A DNA stretch of 64,000 nt from NCBI RefSeq assembly GCF_004116955.1, contig NZ_CP026362.1, positions 1,032,501 through 1,096,500 on the forward strand, read 5' to 3'. The DNA comes from Bacillus vallismortis (GTDB taxonomy: Bacteria; Bacillota; Bacilli; Bacillales; Bacillaceae). Below the pieces are notes generated by a model. That model was not told the origin of the DNA and did not search any database. It was given only the letters and a program-made list of their open reading frames with translations. The position numbers were made by a program, and so were the translations under genes. Shown piece after piece: positions 25,573 through 35,602 of the stretch; positions within the stretch are counted from its first letter, which is position 1; each line of letters opens with the position of its first letter.

Positions 25573-26081
25573 AGCTGCTGGGCGCTGTATTCATTGTGGT
25601 GGCGACAACATGGACAGGTTTTGAGATGGCGAAAATGTATACGGAACGGCCTCGTCAAATCCGCCAGCTGCGTGCGGCGCTCCAATCCCTCGAGGCTGAA
25701 ATCATGTACGGCCATACGCCGCTTCATCTCGCTTCACAGCAGATTGCCAAGCAGCTGGCACAGCCTGTTTCGGCTCTTTTCACCACATTCAGTAATCAGC
25801 TGGACAAGGGAAGCGATTCCGCAAAAATGGCGTGGGAGCAAAGCTTAAAGAAGGTGTGGGACAGCATGTCTTTGAAAAAAAGCGAATATGAAGTGTTGAA
25901 GCAATTTGGCGAGACGCTCGGGATTCATGACCAAATCTCGCAGCAAAAGCATATCAAGCTGGCCCTTACACACTTGGAAGCCTCCGAAGCGGATGCTGAG
26001 CAGGCACAGGCGAAAAATGAAAAGATGATAAAAAGTTTGGGCTTTTTAGCGGGCTTGTTACTCATTCTTCTATTGATGTAA
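25566..26081 (+). CDS. spoIIIAB: SpoIIIAB, stage III sporulation protein
   Basis: This 171-residue protein is anchored at both ends: a hydrophobic N-terminus (LLGAVFIVVATTWTGFEMA) and a C-terminal helix (SLGFLAGLLLILLLM). The helical middle part resembles GspF-like secretion proteins, as known for SpoIIIAB. It overlaps spoIIIAA and works in the SpoIIIA channel complex in the mother-cell membrane. Confidence 0.95.
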   Translation: MLKLLGAVFIVVATTWTGFEMAKMYTERPRQIRQLRAALQSLEAEIMYGHTPLHLASQQIAKQLAQPVSALFTTFSNQLDKGSDSAKMAWEQSLKKVWDSMSLKKSEYEVLKQFGETLGIHDQISQQKHIKLALTHLEASEADAEQAQAKNEKMIKSLGFLAGLLLILLLM

Positions 26082-26103
26082 ACGTGAGGGGAGCAAAAAT
26101 AAA

Positions 26104-26310
26104 ATGGGAGTAGACGTGAATGTGATATTTCAAATCGCCGGAGTGGGAATCGTGGTGGCTTTTTTGCACACGATTTTGGATCAGATGGGCAAAAAAGAAT
26201 ACGCCCAATGGGTGACACTGTTAGGTTTTATCTATATTTTATTTATGGTCGCCACCATTGTAGATGACCTATTTAAAAAGATAAAAGCTGTGTTTTTATT
26301 CCAAGGATAG
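26104..26310 (+). CDS. spoIIIAC: SpoIIIAC, stage III sporulation membrane protein
   Basis: This 68-residue protein has two transmembrane helices (about 6-26 and 36-55) and a short lysine-rich C-terminus. It is a small membrane part of the SpoIIIA complex and is similar to the first half of SpoIIIAD. A GAGGGGAG ribosome-binding site precedes ATG 26104. Confidence 0.95.
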   Translation: MGVDVNVIFQIAGVGIVVAFLHTILDQMGKKEYAQWVTLLGFIYILFMVATIVDDLFKKIKAVFLFQG

Positions 26311-26316
26311 GGGGGC

Positions 26317-26718
26317 TTGCAGATTGACATCGTTCAAATTGTAGGTTTAGGGCTGATCGCCACCTTCCTTTCTTTGATTGTGAAAGAACAAAAGCCGACT
26401 TTTGCGTTTTTAATCGTCGTGTTTGCTGGCTGTGCCATTTTTCTTTATTTGGTAGACCAAATCTACGACATTATTCGAATGATAGAAAAAATTGCAATCA
26501 ATGCAAACGTCAACATGGTTTATGTTGAAACCATTTTAAAGATTATCGGAATCGCCTATATCGCTGAATTCGGAGCGCAGCTCACAAAAGACGCCGGTCA
26601 GGGGGCCATCGCTTCGAAAATAGAATTAGCGGGGAAAATTTTAATTCTTGTGATGGCTGTGCCTATTTTAACCGTCATTATTGAAACGATTCTCGGACTT
26701 ATACCTTCTATGTCATAA
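26317..26718 (+). CDS. spoIIIAD: SpoIIIAD, stage III sporulation membrane protein
   Basis: This 133-residue protein has four hydrophobic segments and no large soluble domain; it is a membrane part of the feeding-tube channel. The start is TTG 26317 immediately after GGGGGGC, 7 bp after spoIIIAC. That spacing is short, but the next start candidate would remove the first helix. Confidence 0.94.
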   Translation: MQIDIVQIVGLGLIATFLSLIVKEQKPTFAFLIVVFAGCAIFLYLVDQIYDIIRMIEKIAINANVNMVYVETILKIIGIAYIAEFGAQLTKDAGQGAIASKIELAGKILILVMAVPILTVIIETILGLIPSMS

Positions 26719-26736
26719 CCGAAAGGAGGCGGTAGA

Positions 26737-27936
26737 TTGAAGCGTTTCCACTGGGCTTTGGTTCTGGCCGTGCTGATCATAGCGGGCCGTGCAGAAATGG
26801 TACAAGCAGCCGATAATGCTGATCAAGCGGAAGAACATGCTGAAACGGCTGAGCAATTAGCGGAAAGGACAGCGGCTACGCTTGAAACAGACAAGATCGG
26901 TGATTTTTGGAATGACATTATGACAGAATATGGCGGACTGCTGCCGGAAAGCCAAAAAGGCAGCTTACTAGAGTTTATCAATGGTGATAAATCATTTTCA
27001 CCGCAAGAGTGGCTGAAAGCTCTCTTTTCCTATTTGTTTCATGAAGTGCTGGCTAATGGCAAGCTGCTGGGCACATTAATTTTACTCACCATTTTTTGCG
27101 TCATCCTGCAGCTTCTGCAAAATGCGTTTCAACAAAGCACCGTCAGCAAGGTCGCCTACTCAATTGTATACATGGTGCTGATTATCCTTGCACTGAACAG
27201 TTTTCATGTGGCAATCAATTATGCCACAGAAGCCATTCAGACGATGACGAGCTTTATATTGGCGCTTATTCCGCTCCTCCTGGCGCTTTTGGCTTCCTCA
27301 GGCGGAGCTGTATCTGCAGCCTTCTTTCATCCTGTTATCCTTTTTCTAATGAATACGAGCGGTCTATTAATTCAGAATATCGTCATGCCGCTGATTTTCT
27401 TATCAGCGATTCTAAGCATTGTCAGTACCATGACTGAACAATACAAAGTTACGCAGCTGGCCAATCTGCTCAGAAATATCGCCATCGGGGCGCTTGCTGT
27501 CTTTCTCACCATCTTTCTCGGCGTCATCTCTGTTCAGGGAGCCTCAGCTGCAGTGACAGACGGCATTACACTCAGGACGGCTAAATTTATAACCGGAAAC
27601 TTTATTCCTGTTCTTGGCCGAATGTTTACAGACGCGACAGATACAGTGATCAGCGCTTCCTTATTGCTGAAAAACACAGTAGGGATTCTCGGTGTTGCTA
27701 TATTGATTTGTATAGCGGCCTTTCCGGCAATCAAAGTGCTTTCCCTCGCTTTTATTTATAAGCTGGCAGCCGCGATTCTTCAGCCGCTTGGAGGCGGGCC
27801 CGTCATTACTTGCCTCGATGTCATCAGCAAAAGCGTCATTTATATTTTTGCAGCTCTCGCCATTGTGTCCCTCATGTTTTTTTTAAGCCTAACGGTCATC
27901 ATCACAGCCGGAAACCTCACGATGATGATGAAATAA
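26737..27936 (+). CDS. spoIIIAE: SpoIIIAE, stage III sporulation permease-like protein
   Basis: This 399-residue protein starts with a signal-peptide-like segment (HWALVLAVLIIAGRAEMVQAA), then a polar Glu-rich extracytoplasmic part (about 26-95), then roughly seven to eight transmembrane helices. It is the largest membrane subunit of the SpoIIIA complex. The start TTG 26737 follows AAAGGAGGCGG. Confidence 0.95.
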   Translation: MKRFHWALVLAVLIIAGRAEMVQAADNADQAEEHAETAEQLAERTAATLETDKIGDFWNDIMTEYGGLLPESQKGSLLEFINGDKSFSPQEWLKALFSYLFHEVLANGKLLGTLILLTIFCVILQLLQNAFQQSTVSKVAYSIVYMVLIILALNSFHVAINYATEAIQTMTSFILALIPLLLALLASSGGAVSAAFFHPVILFLMNTSGLLIQNIVMPLIFLSAILSIVSTMTEQYKVTQLANLLRNIAIGALAVFLTIFLGVISVQGASAAVTDGITLRTAKFITGNFIPVLGRMFTDATDTVISASLLLKNTVGILGVAILICIAAFPAIKVLSLAFIYKLAAAILQPLGGGPVITCLDVISKSVIYIFAALAIVSLMFFLSLTVIITAGNLTMMMK

Positions 27937-27949
27937 AGGAGGCTGGCGG

Positions 27950-28570
27950 ATGAGTTTTCTAACTGAATGGCTTACCACCATCGTGTTGTTTATCCTATTT
28001 GCTATTGTGATTGATATGCTGCTGCCAAGCTCCAGCATGCAAAAGTACGCAAAAATGGTAGTCAGCCTGCTTTTAATTGTCGTCATGCTTACGCCGATCT
28101 TTAAGCTTTTCAACACAGATCCTGCAGTCATCTTTGAATACCTCACAAAAAACGGGCAGTCAGAGTCCGCCGACATAAAAAATCAAATCGATTCAAAAAA
28201 AATAGAAATACAAGCTTCTCAGCGTGCATATATTTTAGAAGAAATGGCTGTCCAACTAAAAAAGAAAGCGGAGGAGAGATTCAGTCATGATGAATTCAAA
28301 GTAGACCACATCAAACTCACGGCAGGAGAAAAGGTAGATTCAGAAGAGGATATTCAAACAATCAGCGTGTATATGGCCCCGTCTTCTGAAAACACGGTCC
28401 AAACGGTCGCGCCTGTTCGCATTGACACAGATCATGCGTACGTGACAAAAGAAGCAGCCGAACAAAAAGAAGCAAAACAAATCCAGTCGCAGCTTGCGGA
28501 CATTTGGGAAATCGGAAGTGAGAAAATTACGGTTCATATGGAAGGCGGGGAGAGTGTCGGCAATGAATAA
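27950..28570 (+). CDS. spoIIIAF: SpoIIIAF, stage III sporulation protein
   Basis: This 206-residue protein has two N-terminal transmembrane helices (about 8-24 and 34-52) and a soluble intermembrane domain related to the ring-building motif of secretion systems. AAAGGAGG precedes ATG 27950. It overlaps spoIIIAG by 8 bp. Confidence 0.95.
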   Translation: MSFLTEWLTTIVLFILFAIVIDMLLPSSSMQKYAKMVVSLLLIVVMLTPIFKLFNTDPAVIFEYLTKNGQSESADIKNQIDSKKIEIQASQRAYILEEMAVQLKKKAEERFSHDEFKVDHIKLTAGEKVDSEEDIQTISVYMAPSSENTVQTVAPVRIDTDHAYVTKEAAEQKEAKQIQSQLADIWEIGSEKITVHMEGGESVGNE

Positions 28571-29252
28571 AAGCGGATTATGGAATGTATTGAAAAAGCA
28601 GTTTCTTCCGGGGCAGACGAAGGGCGGCGAAAAGCCGAAGCTGACCAAATATCATTACTTTCTGTTCGTTTTTGTTCTCGGAGTTTCTTTCATGCTCGTC
28701 AGCCAGCTGTTTTCTTCGCCGGAGAAAACGGAAAACGCCAAACCGATAACGGCAGTATCATCACAGGATACCGGAGCCGGCAAAGAGAAAGCAGCCGAAG
28801 TGTTTAAAGCCTCAAAATCTGATAAACCGAAAGACTCCATCGACGATTATGAAAAAGAATACGAAAATCAGCTGAAAGAAATTCTTGAAACGATCATTGG
28901 TGTAGATGATGTCTCGGTTGTTGTGAATGTTGACGCAACGTCGCTGAAAGTATATGAAAAAAACAAATCAAACAAAAATACAACCACTGAAGAAACCGAT
29001 AAAGAAGGCGGAACAAGAAGCGTCACAGACCAAACATCGGAAGAAGAAATCGTGATGATCAAAAACGGCGATAAAGAAACGCCCGTTGTCGTCCAAACGA
29101 AGAAACCTGATATACGCGGTGTACTCGTTGTTGCTCAAGGAGTGGACAACGTTCAAATAAAACAAACGATTATTGAAGCGGTGACACGAGTCCTGGATGT
29201 TCCAAGCCACCGGGTTGCGGTTGCCCCTAAAAAAATAAAGGAGGATTCATAA
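28563..29252 (+). CDS. spoIIIAG: SpoIIIAG, ring-forming sporulation protein
   Basis: This 229-residue protein has one transmembrane helix (about 29-48) and a large intermembrane domain known to form a secretin-like ring linking mother cell and forespore. The ring-building part includes EILETIIGVDDVSVVVNVDATS and IRGVLVVAQGVDNVQIKQTIIEAV (read in parts), with a Thr/Lys/Glu-rich insertion between them. The ATG 28563 overlaps spoIIIAF; the longer frame inside spoIIIAF is a shadow. Confidence 0.95.
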   Translation: MNKSGLWNVLKKQFLPGQTKGGEKPKLTKYHYFLFVFVLGVSFMLVSQLFSSPEKTENAKPITAVSSQDTGAGKEKAAEVFKASKSDKPKDSIDDYEKEYENQLKEILETIIGVDDVSVVVNVDATSLKVYEKNKSNKNTTTEETDKEGGTRSVTDQTSEEEIVMIKNGDKETPVVVQTKKPDIRGVLVVAQGVDNVQIKQTIIEAVTRVLDVPSHRVAVAPKKIKEDS

Positions 29253-29915
29253 ATGCTCAAAAAACAAACGGTTTGGCTATTAACAATGCTCAGTCTTGTC
29301 GTGGTGTTAAGCGTCTACTATATCATGTCTCCAGAAAGCAAAAATGCCGTGCAAATGAAAAGTGAACAAAGCGCGTCTGACGCAGGGGAGGTCGCGACTG
29401 AAAAAGCGCCTGCCAAGGAAGAAACGAAGGAAAAAAGCGGACCGGAAACTGAAACAGAACCGGATAAAGAAGATGGAACAAAAGGAACGAAAGATTCATC
29501 AGCAGACAAGGAAACATCCGCTGAAGCCAGTGAAAAAGGAACTGTTGTAACAGAAACAGCCGATGATGATCTGTTTACTACGTACCGTCTGGATTTAGAA
29601 GATGCCAGAAGCAAGGAAAGAGAAGAGCTGAATGCCATTGTGTCAAGCGATGATGCGACAGCAAAGGAAAAGAGCGAAGCCTATGATAAAATGACGGCTC
29701 TCAGTGAAGTGGAAGGGACAGAAAAACAGCTGGAAACCCTGATTAAAACACAAGGTTACAAAGACGCGCTCGTCAATGCTGAAGGAGATAAAATCAACAT
29801 TACAGTCAAATCAGACAAACACTCAAACTCTAAGGCGATCGCCATCATAGACCTTGTGGCAAAAGAAATCAAAACAATGAAAGACGTCGCCGTCACATTC
29901 GAGCCATCCAAGTAA
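29253..29915 (+). CDS. spoIIIAH: SpoIIIAH, intermembrane partner of SpoIIQ
   Basis: This 220-residue protein has an N-terminal transmembrane helix (about 7-25), a long low-complexity linker rich in Glu, Lys, Thr and Ser (about 35-105), and a C-terminal YscJ/FliF-like domain (about 115-220) that binds forespore SpoIIQ. It starts directly at the end of spoIIIAG behind AAAGGAGG. The linker is the least conserved part compared (recalled) with strain 168. A terminator follows. Confidence 0.96.
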   Translation: MLKKQTVWLLTMLSLVVVLSVYYIMSPESKNAVQMKSEQSASDAGEVATEKAPAKEETKEKSGPETETEPDKEDGTKGTKDSSADKETSAEASEKGTVVTETADDDLFTTYRLDLEDARSKEREELNAIVSSDDATAKEKSEAYDKMTALSEVEGTEKQLETLIKTQGYKDALVNAEGDKINITVKSDKHSNSKAIAIIDLVAKEIKTMKDVAVTFEPSK

Positions 29916-29931
29916 ATAAGATGAAAAACAC

Positions 29932-29955
29932 GCCCGCTTATCAAGCGGGCTTTTT
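29932..29955 (+). terminator. spoIIIA operon terminator
   Basis: GCCCGCTT and AAGCGGGC form a perfect stem with a three-base loop, followed by TTTTT. Confidence 0.92.
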
Positions 29956-29974
29956 GTTGCCATTCATATTAGAG

Positions 29975-30003
29975 TTGAATTCAAAAGTCCGCTCCTGTAA
30001 GAT
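29975..30003 (+). promoter_or_regulatory. Candidate sigma-A promoter of accBC
   Basis: TTGAAT (29975-29980), a 17-bp spacer and TAAGAT (29998-30003) lie about 68 bp upstream of accB. Confidence 0.6.
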
Positions 30004-30070
30004 AAACATAGTATGTACTTTTAGTAGTAACCTATAAAAAAAGAAATTTCTTACATAGGAGTGCGATTGA

Positions 30071-30553
30071 ATGTTAAATAGTAAAGAAATCCACGAGCTG
30101 ATTAAAGCGATTGACGAGTCTTCAATTGATGAATTCGTATATGAAAATGAAGGTGTATCTTTAAAACTGAAAAAACATGAAGCGGGCACTGTTCAAGTGA
30201 TGCAGCAGGCGCCGGCAGCACCAGTGCAGGCACAGGCTCCGCAGGCAGTTCAGCCGCAAGCGCAGCAAGCAGCGCCGGCACCTGCCCAAGAAGCGCCAAA
30301 GCAGGATGAAAATCTGCATAAGATCACTTCACCAATGGTAGGAACGTTTTATGCTTCTTCATCACCGGAAGCTGGCCCGTATGTAACGGCTGGTTCAAAA
30401 GTAAATGAAGGCACAGTTGTCTGCATTGTAGAAGCGATGAAGCTTTTCAACGAAATCGAAGCGGAAGTAAACGGTGAAATCGTTGAAGTATTAGTAGAAA
30501 ACGGCCAGCTGGTCGAATACGGACAACCTCTATTTCTTGTAAAAGCAGAGTAA
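30071..30553 (+). CDS. accB: Biotin carboxyl carrier protein AccB
   Basis: This 160-residue subunit of acetyl-CoA carboxylase carries the carboxyl group on biotin for malonyl-CoA synthesis. The C-terminal biotinyl domain contains [14 protein letters not shown] with the biotinylated K124. An Ala/Pro/Gln-rich flexible linker (about 43-78) connects it to the N-terminal helix. TAGGAGTG precedes the ATG. accC follows after 11 bp. Confidence 0.98.
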   Translation: MLNSKEIHELIKAIDESSIDEFVYENEGVSLKLKKHEAGTVQVMQQAPAAPVQAQAPQAVQPQAQQAAPAPAQEAPKQDENLHKITSPMVGTFYASSSPEAGPYVTAGSKVNEGTVVCIVEAMKLFNEIEAEVNGEIVEVLVENGQLVEYGQPLFLVKAE

Positions 30554-30564
30554 GGAGACATAAC

Positions 30565-31917
30565 ATGATTAAAAAGCTATTAATCGCTAACCGAGGAGAA
30601 ATTGCTGTCAGAATCATCAGAGCCTGCAAAGAGCTTGGAATTGAGACTGTCGCTGTTTATTCAGAAGCTGATAAAGATGCCCTTCATGTTCAAATGGCTG
30701 ATGAAGCTTTTTGTATTGGACCAAAAGCATCAAAAGACAGCTATTTAAACGTTACAAATATTGTGAGTGTTGCGAAGCTGACAGGCACGGACGCTATTCA
30801 TCCGGGATATGGATTCTTAGCTGAAAATGCTGATTTCGCTGAATTGTGTGAAGAAGTTAACGTCACATTTGTTGGTCCGAGCGCCGAAGCCATTTCAAAA
30901 ATGGGAACAAAAGACGTTGCGCGGGAAACGATGAAACAGGCCGGCGTTCCGATCGTACCGGGTTCACAAGGAATTATAGAAAATGTGGAAGAAGCGGTTT
31001 CGCTTGCTAATGAAATTGGGTATCCTGTAATTATAAAAGCCACCGCAGGCGGAGGCGGAAAAGGAATCAGGGTTGCCCGCACCGAAGAGGAACTGATCAA
31101 AGGCATTAAGATCACACAGCAGGAAGCTGCAACAGCATTTGGAAATCCAGGTGTTTACATCGAAAAATACATAGAAGATTTTCGTCATGTTGAAATCCAA
31201 GTGCTTGCCGACAACTATGGAAATACCATCCATTTAGGTGAGCGTGACTGCTCGATTCAAAGACGCCTGCAAAAGCTTTTGGAAGAAACGCCGTCTCCGG
31301 CGCTCGATTCAGAAATCAGGGAGCAGATGGGAGATGCAGCGGTTAAGGCTGCAAAAGCAGTTGGCTATACAGGCGCGGGAACAGTTGAATTTATTTATGA
31401 CTACAACGAACAGCGCTACTACTTCATGGAAATGAACACGAGAATCCAGGTGGAACACCCAGTCACAGAAATGGTGACGGGCACTGACTTGATTAAGGAA
31501 CAAATCAAAGTGGCATCAGGAATGGAACTGAGCCTCACGCAAGAAGATGTGGAATTTCAAGGCTGGGCGATCGAATGCCGAATCAACGCTGAAAACCCAA
31601 GTAAAAATTTCATGCCGTCACCTGGTGAAATTAAAATGTACCTGCCTCCAGGCGGTCTTGGTGTCCGTGTCGATTCAGCTGCTTACCCGGGCTATTCCAT
31701 CCCTCCGTACTATGACAGCATGATTGCGAAAGTGATCACGTATGGAAAAACGAGAGATGAAGCGATTGCCCGCATGAAGCGCGCATTGAGCGAATTCGTC
31801 ATCGAAGGCGTTGAGACAACAATCCCGTTCCACTTAAAACTGCTTGAACATGAAACATTTGTTAGCGGAGAGTTTAATACGAAATTTTTAGAAACATATG
31901 ATGTAATGGGCTCATAA
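30565..31917 (+). CDS. accC: Biotin carboxylase AccC
   Basis: This 450-residue ATP-grasp enzyme carboxylates the biotin on AccB. Visible marks: N-terminal [20 protein letters not shown], the glycine-rich ATP loop [14 protein letters not shown] (about 159-172), [19 protein letters not shown], and the metal-binding [19 protein letters not shown]. Length and all motifs are normal. It forms an operon with accB and probably yqhY. Confidence 0.98.
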   Translation: MIKKLLIANRGEIAVRIIRACKELGIETVAVYSEADKDALHVQMADEAFCIGPKASKDSYLNVTNIVSVAKLTGTDAIHPGYGFLAENADFAELCEEVNVTFVGPSAEAISKMGTKDVARETMKQAGVPIVPGSQGIIENVEEAVSLANEIGYPVIIKATAGGGGKGIRVARTEEELIKGIKITQQEAATAFGNPGVYIEKYIEDFRHVEIQVLADNYGNTIHLGERDCSIQRRLQKLLEETPSPALDSEIREQMGDAAVKAAKAVGYTGAGTVEFIYDYNEQRYYFMEMNTRIQVEHPVTEMVTGTDLIKEQIKVASGMELSLTQEDVEFQGWAIECRINAENPSKNFMPSPGEIKMYLPPGGLGVRVDSAAYPGYSIPPYYDSMIAKVITYGKTRDEAIARMKRALSEFVIEGVETTIPFHLKLLEHETFVSGEFNTKFLETYDVMGS

Positions 31918-31937
31918 TTTTTACGGAGGTGAATTGA

Positions 31938-32345
31938 ATGAAAGACAACAGCTTGCTTAAAATGAATCAAGAAGATACGCATTTGGGTAAGGTTGAGATT
32001 GCACCTGAAGTCATCGAGGTCATTGCCGGTATAGCAGCTTCAGAAGTTGACGGTGTTGCCGAAATGCGGGGAAACTTTGCGACAGGTGTCGTCGAACGCT
32101 TCGGTAAAGTGAATCATGGCAAAGGTGTCAAAGTCGACTTGGCGGATGACGGCATTACGATCGATGTATATTGCGTCGTCACATTTGGCGTTTCGATTCC
32201 GAAAGTTGCAGCGTCCGTTCAGGAAAACATTCGTCAAACCTTATTAAATATGACGTCTCTTTCGATTAACGAAATCAATATTCACATCGTCGGCATTCAA
32301 TTTGACACAAAAGCCCAGGAAGTCCAAATCGACGAAGAAATGTAA
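31938..32345 (+). CDS. yqhY: YqhY, Asp23/Gls24 family protein
   Basis: This 135-residue small soluble Asp23-family protein carries the family segment LGKVEIAPEVIEVIAGIAASEVDGV (about 14-38, two parts), DVYCVVTFGVSIPKVAASVQENI and NIHIVGIQFD. In B. subtilis it is linked to control of acetyl-CoA carboxylase activity, consistent with its place 20 bp after accC. Mechanism not visible from sequence. Confidence 0.93.
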   Translation: MKDNSLLKMNQEDTHLGKVEIAPEVIEVIAGIAASEVDGVAEMRGNFATGVVERFGKVNHGKGVKVDLADDGITIDVYCVVTFGVSIPKVAASVQENIRQTLLNMTSLSINEINIHIVGIQFDTKAQEVQIDEEM

Positions 32346-32359
32346 ATGGCTTTACAAGA

Positions 32360-32391
32360 AACCAAGGGGAGGGCGGCCCTTTGGTTTTTTT
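32360..32391 (+). terminator. accBC-yqhY terminator
   Basis: AACCAAGGG and CCCTTTGGTT form a stem around a GC-rich loop, followed by TTTTT, 15 bp after yqhY. The stretch up to nusB (32392-32608) holds no gene I can support. Confidence 0.85.
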
Positions 32392-32608
32392 ACACGTTAC
32401 CCTATATTTCAAAGCATGAAGAAAGCCGGCTCAAGGCAGCCGAGTTTCTTCATGAACGTGAAATCCGAATGATCATATCAAGGTGTGTGAAAATATTCGG
32501 CAATAGGGTGAAAAACCTTGATTTCAATATGCGGATACGAAAAAAATATGTTATGATCTCTTTATGGCTTAACGACAAGCGGATAAAGAGGATCAAAGGA
32601 GAAAGAAA

Positions 32609-33004
32609 ATGAAAAGAAGAACAGCAAGAGAAAAAGCTTTGCAGGCACTATTTCAAATTGATGTCAGCGATATTGCAGTAAATGAAGCCATAGAACACGC
32701 ATTGGATGAAGAAAAAACAGATCCTTTCTTTGAACAGCTTGTTCACGGGGTATTGGAACACCAAGTCCAGCTGGATGAAATGATCTCCAAGCATCTGGTG
32801 AATTGGAAGCTCGATCGGATTGCCAATGTAGACCGCGCGATTTTGCGCCTGGGAGCATACGAAATGGCATATGCCGAAGACATTCCGGTGAATGTCTCCA
32901 TGAACGAAGCGATTGAGCTGGCAAAACGGTTTGGTGATGACAAAGCGACAAAGTTTGTAAACGGGGTTCTTTCTAACATTAAATCTGATATTGAACAATC
33001 ATAG
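32609..33004 (+). CDS. nusB: Transcription antitermination factor NusB
   Basis: This 131-residue all-helical RNA-binding protein works with NusE in rRNA antitermination. Signature segments are [16 protein letters not shown] at the N-terminus and [32 protein letters not shown] near the C-terminus (two parts). AAAGGAGAAAG precedes ATG 32609. folD follows after 11 bp. Confidence 0.97.
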   Translation: MKRRTAREKALQALFQIDVSDIAVNEAIEHALDEEKTDPFFEQLVHGVLEHQVQLDEMISKHLVNWKLDRIANVDRAILRLGAYEMAYAEDIPVNVSMNEAIELAKRFGDDKATKFVNGVLSNIKSDIEQS

Positions 33005-33015
33005 GAGGAAAGAAA

Positions 33016-33867
33016 ATGACTGCAACAATCATCGACGGAAAAGAAACGGCTAGAGAAAAACGCGAACAATTGGCAAAAGAGGTAGAAGAGCTTAAAAAGC
33101 AAGGCGTCACTCCTGGGCTGGCGGTTATTTTGATTGGAGATGATCCTGCTTCTCACTCTTACGTGCGCGGAAAGAAAAAAGCAGCTGAAACAATGGGAAT
33201 GAATTTTAAGCTTGATCAATTTGACAGCAGCCTCACAGAAGCTGAACTGCTTTCCATTATCGATCAATACAATCAAGACCCTGAGTTTCACGGCATTCTC
33301 GTTCAGCTTCCGCTTCCAGACCATATTTCTGAAAAAGCGGTGATCGAGCGAATCTCTCCTGATAAAGATGTAGACGGATTCCATCCGTTAAACGTAGGGA
33401 AAATGCTGCTTGGCGAAGATACGTTTCTTCCTTGCACGCCTCATGGGATTGTTGAGCTTTTGAAGAAAACCAAAATCGATCTTTCCGGTAAAGAGGTTGT
33501 TGTAGTCGGCCGAAGCAATATTGTCGGCAAACCTGTCGGCCAGCTATTATTAAATGAGAACGCGACAGTTACTTACTGTCACTCACGAACAGAAAATATG
33601 ACCGAACATACGAAAAAAGCGGACATCCTTGTGGTGGCAGTCGGCAGAGCCAATTTCATCAGTGCAGACCAGATCAAAGAGGGCGCTGTTGTCATTGACG
33701 TAGGTGTTAACCGTCTGGAAAGCGGCAAGCTTTGCGGAGACGTTGAATTTGAAGGGGCAAAGGAAAAAGCGTCCTTCATCACGCCGGTGCCGGGCGGAGT
33801 AGGTCCGATGACCATCACGATGCTAGCACATAATACTGTTAAATCTGCGAAACGTACGTTATCATAG
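33016..33867 (+). CDS. folD: FolD, methylenetetrahydrofolate dehydrogenase/cyclohydrolase
   Basis: This 283-residue bifunctional folate enzyme has the catalytic Lys region [14 protein letters not shown] (about 50-63), the motif [11 protein letters not shown], and the NADP-binding [19 protein letters not shown], ending with [27 protein letters not shown] precedes the ATG. It shares one-carbon metabolism with the upstream gcv operon, though it lies 23 kb away. A terminator follows. Confidence 0.98.
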   Translation: MTATIIDGKETAREKREQLAKEVEELKKQGVTPGLAVILIGDDPASHSYVRGKKKAAETMGMNFKLDQFDSSLTEAELLSIIDQYNQDPEFHGILVQLPLPDHISEKAVIERISPDKDVDGFHPLNVGKMLLGEDTFLPCTPHGIVELLKKTKIDLSGKEVVVVGRSNIVGKPVGQLLLNENATVTYCHSRTENMTEHTKKADILVVAVGRANFISADQIKEGAVVIDVGVNRLESGKLCGDVEFEGAKEKASFITPVPGGVGPMTITMLAHNTVKSAKRTLS

Positions 33868-33878
33868 ATAATTGGAGA

Positions 33879-33915
33879 TATTCACAGCCGGCAACGTTTG
33901 CCCGCCGTGAATATG
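33879..33915 (+). other. Long imperfect hairpin after folD
   Basis: ATATTCAC and GTGAATAT form an 8-bp perfect outer stem with further GC pairing inside (GCCGGC/GCCCGC). No T-run follows, so it is not a terminator on its own; it precedes a true terminator-like stem. Confidence 0.45.
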
Positions 33916-33923
33916 AGCACGAT

Positions 33924-33966
33924 ACCCGCTTCTTCAGGCTCCTAAAGCCAGGGCGGGTTTTCTTTA
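33924..33966 (+). terminator. folD terminator
   Basis: ACCCGC pairs with GCGGGT around an inner GGCT/AGCC stem, followed by TTTTCTTT. Confidence 0.65.
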
Positions 33967-34004
33967 GTTATGGTGCAGGAATGCTTATGAGAGGAGTTTG
34001 AGAC

Positions 34005-35351
34005 ATGGGTGAAACAGCGTATGTTACCGTCTCAGCGCTGACAAAGTATATAAAACGAAAATTCGATGTAGATCCTCACCTTGAAAATATTTGGATTAAA
34101 GGCGAATTATCGAATGTAAAAATTCACACTAGAGGCCACATTTATTTCACATTGAAAGACGAAAACGCCAGAATGCAGTCGGTGATGTTCGCGAGACAGA
34201 GCGAGCGTCTGCCATTTAAACCTGAAAATGGCATGAAGGTGCTGGTCAGAGGGGGAATTTCCGTATATGAACCGAGCGGAAACTACCAATTATATGCAAA
34301 AGAAATGCAGCCTGACGGGGTCGGAGCGCTTTATTTAGCGTACGAAGAATTAAAAAAGAAGCTTGCCGGAGAAGGTTTATTTGACGACCGCTACAAAAAA
34401 CAAATCCCCGCATTTCCAGCCACAATCGGGGTTGTGACATCTCCAACGGGTGCCGCTGTCAGAGACGTTATTACAACTCTAAAAAGAAGATATCCCCTTG
34501 TAAAAGTCATTGTTCTTCCAGCGCTCGTACAAGGCGAAAATGCGAGCAGATCCATCGTTACGCGCATTGAAGAGGCAAATGAAAAAGAGGTTTGCGACGT
34601 ATTAATTGTCGGGAGAGGCGGCGGTTCGATAGAAGAACTGTGGGCGTTTAATGAAGAAATTGTAGCACGCGCGATCTTTGCTTCTAACATTCCGGTTATA
34701 TCAGCAGTCGGGCATGAAACGGACTTTACGATCAGTGATTTTGTCGCTGATGTCAGAGCCGCAACGCCGACAGGGGCAGCTGAGATTGCCGTCCCGCATA
34801 CCACTGATTTAATCGAACGCATAAAAACAGCTGAAGTCAGAATGACAAGAGCGATGCAGCAGCATCTCGGCCAGAAAAAAGAACGGATTCAAACGCTGCA
34901 ATCCTCGTATGCCTTCCGTTTTCCAAAGCGTTTGTATGCGCAAAAAGAGCAGCAGTTTGACCTTGCCTATCAGCAGTTTCAATCACAGCTAACCGCTCTT
35001 TTAGATCGAAAAAGCAGACAGCTGGAACGTGAAACATACAGATTAGAGGCACTGCATCCTCATGAACAGCTGAAGCAAGCGAGAACAAAGTATAAGGAAC
35101 AAACAAATCAGCTGAGAAAAAATATGAATATCCAAATGAATCAGCTGCATTCCCAATTTCAAACTGTACTAGGCAAGCTGAATGCGTTAAGCCCTCTTCA
35201 AGTGATGGAAAGAGGATACAGCTTAGCGTATAAAGAAGACGAACTCATTAAAAGTGTCAGTCAGATAGAAGAGAAGGACCAGCTTGAGGTCAAGCTAAAG
35301 GATGGCGTGCTGACCTGTGAAGTATTAGAAAAGAGAGGGGAAGAAAAATGA
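34005..35351 (+). CDS. xseA: Exodeoxyribonuclease VII large subunit
   Basis: This 448-residue large subunit of the single-strand exonuclease ExoVII has an N-terminal OB-fold ([25 protein letters not shown], about 28-52, two parts), a catalytic core with [30 protein letters not shown] and [17 protein letters not shown], and a long C-terminal coiled coil. GAGAGGAG precedes ATG 34005. It overlaps xseB by 4 bp (ATGA). Confidence 0.97.
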
Positions 35352-35602
35352 CAGACGTGAAAAAAAATGAAAACATGACATTTGAAGAAGCGATGAAAGG
35401 GCTTGAGAGCATTGTGTCCAAGCTTGAAGAGGGCGATGTGCCTTTAGAGCAAGCGATTAACTATTTCCAAGAGGGCATGGCTCTTTCAAAAATGTGCCAC
35501 GAAAAGCTGCAAAAAGTCGAAAAACAGATGGACTTCATTCTAAAAGAAGACGGCGAACTGGCACCTTTTAGTGTTCAGGAGGAAGACGAAGGTGACAAAT
35601 AA
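35348..35602 (+). CDS. xseB: Exodeoxyribonuclease VII small subunit
   Basis: This 84-residue helical protein has the family pattern [33 protein letters not shown] (about 12-44). It binds the XseA coiled coil. It is coupled to xseA through ATGA and overlaps the GTG start of ispA by 11 bp. Confidence 0.96.

Noticed and set aside
32346-32612. 88-codon plus-strand frame between yqhY and nusB
   Set aside because: Its start overlaps the yqhY stop and it runs straight through the terminator at 32360-32391; no ribosome-binding site or recognisable domain.
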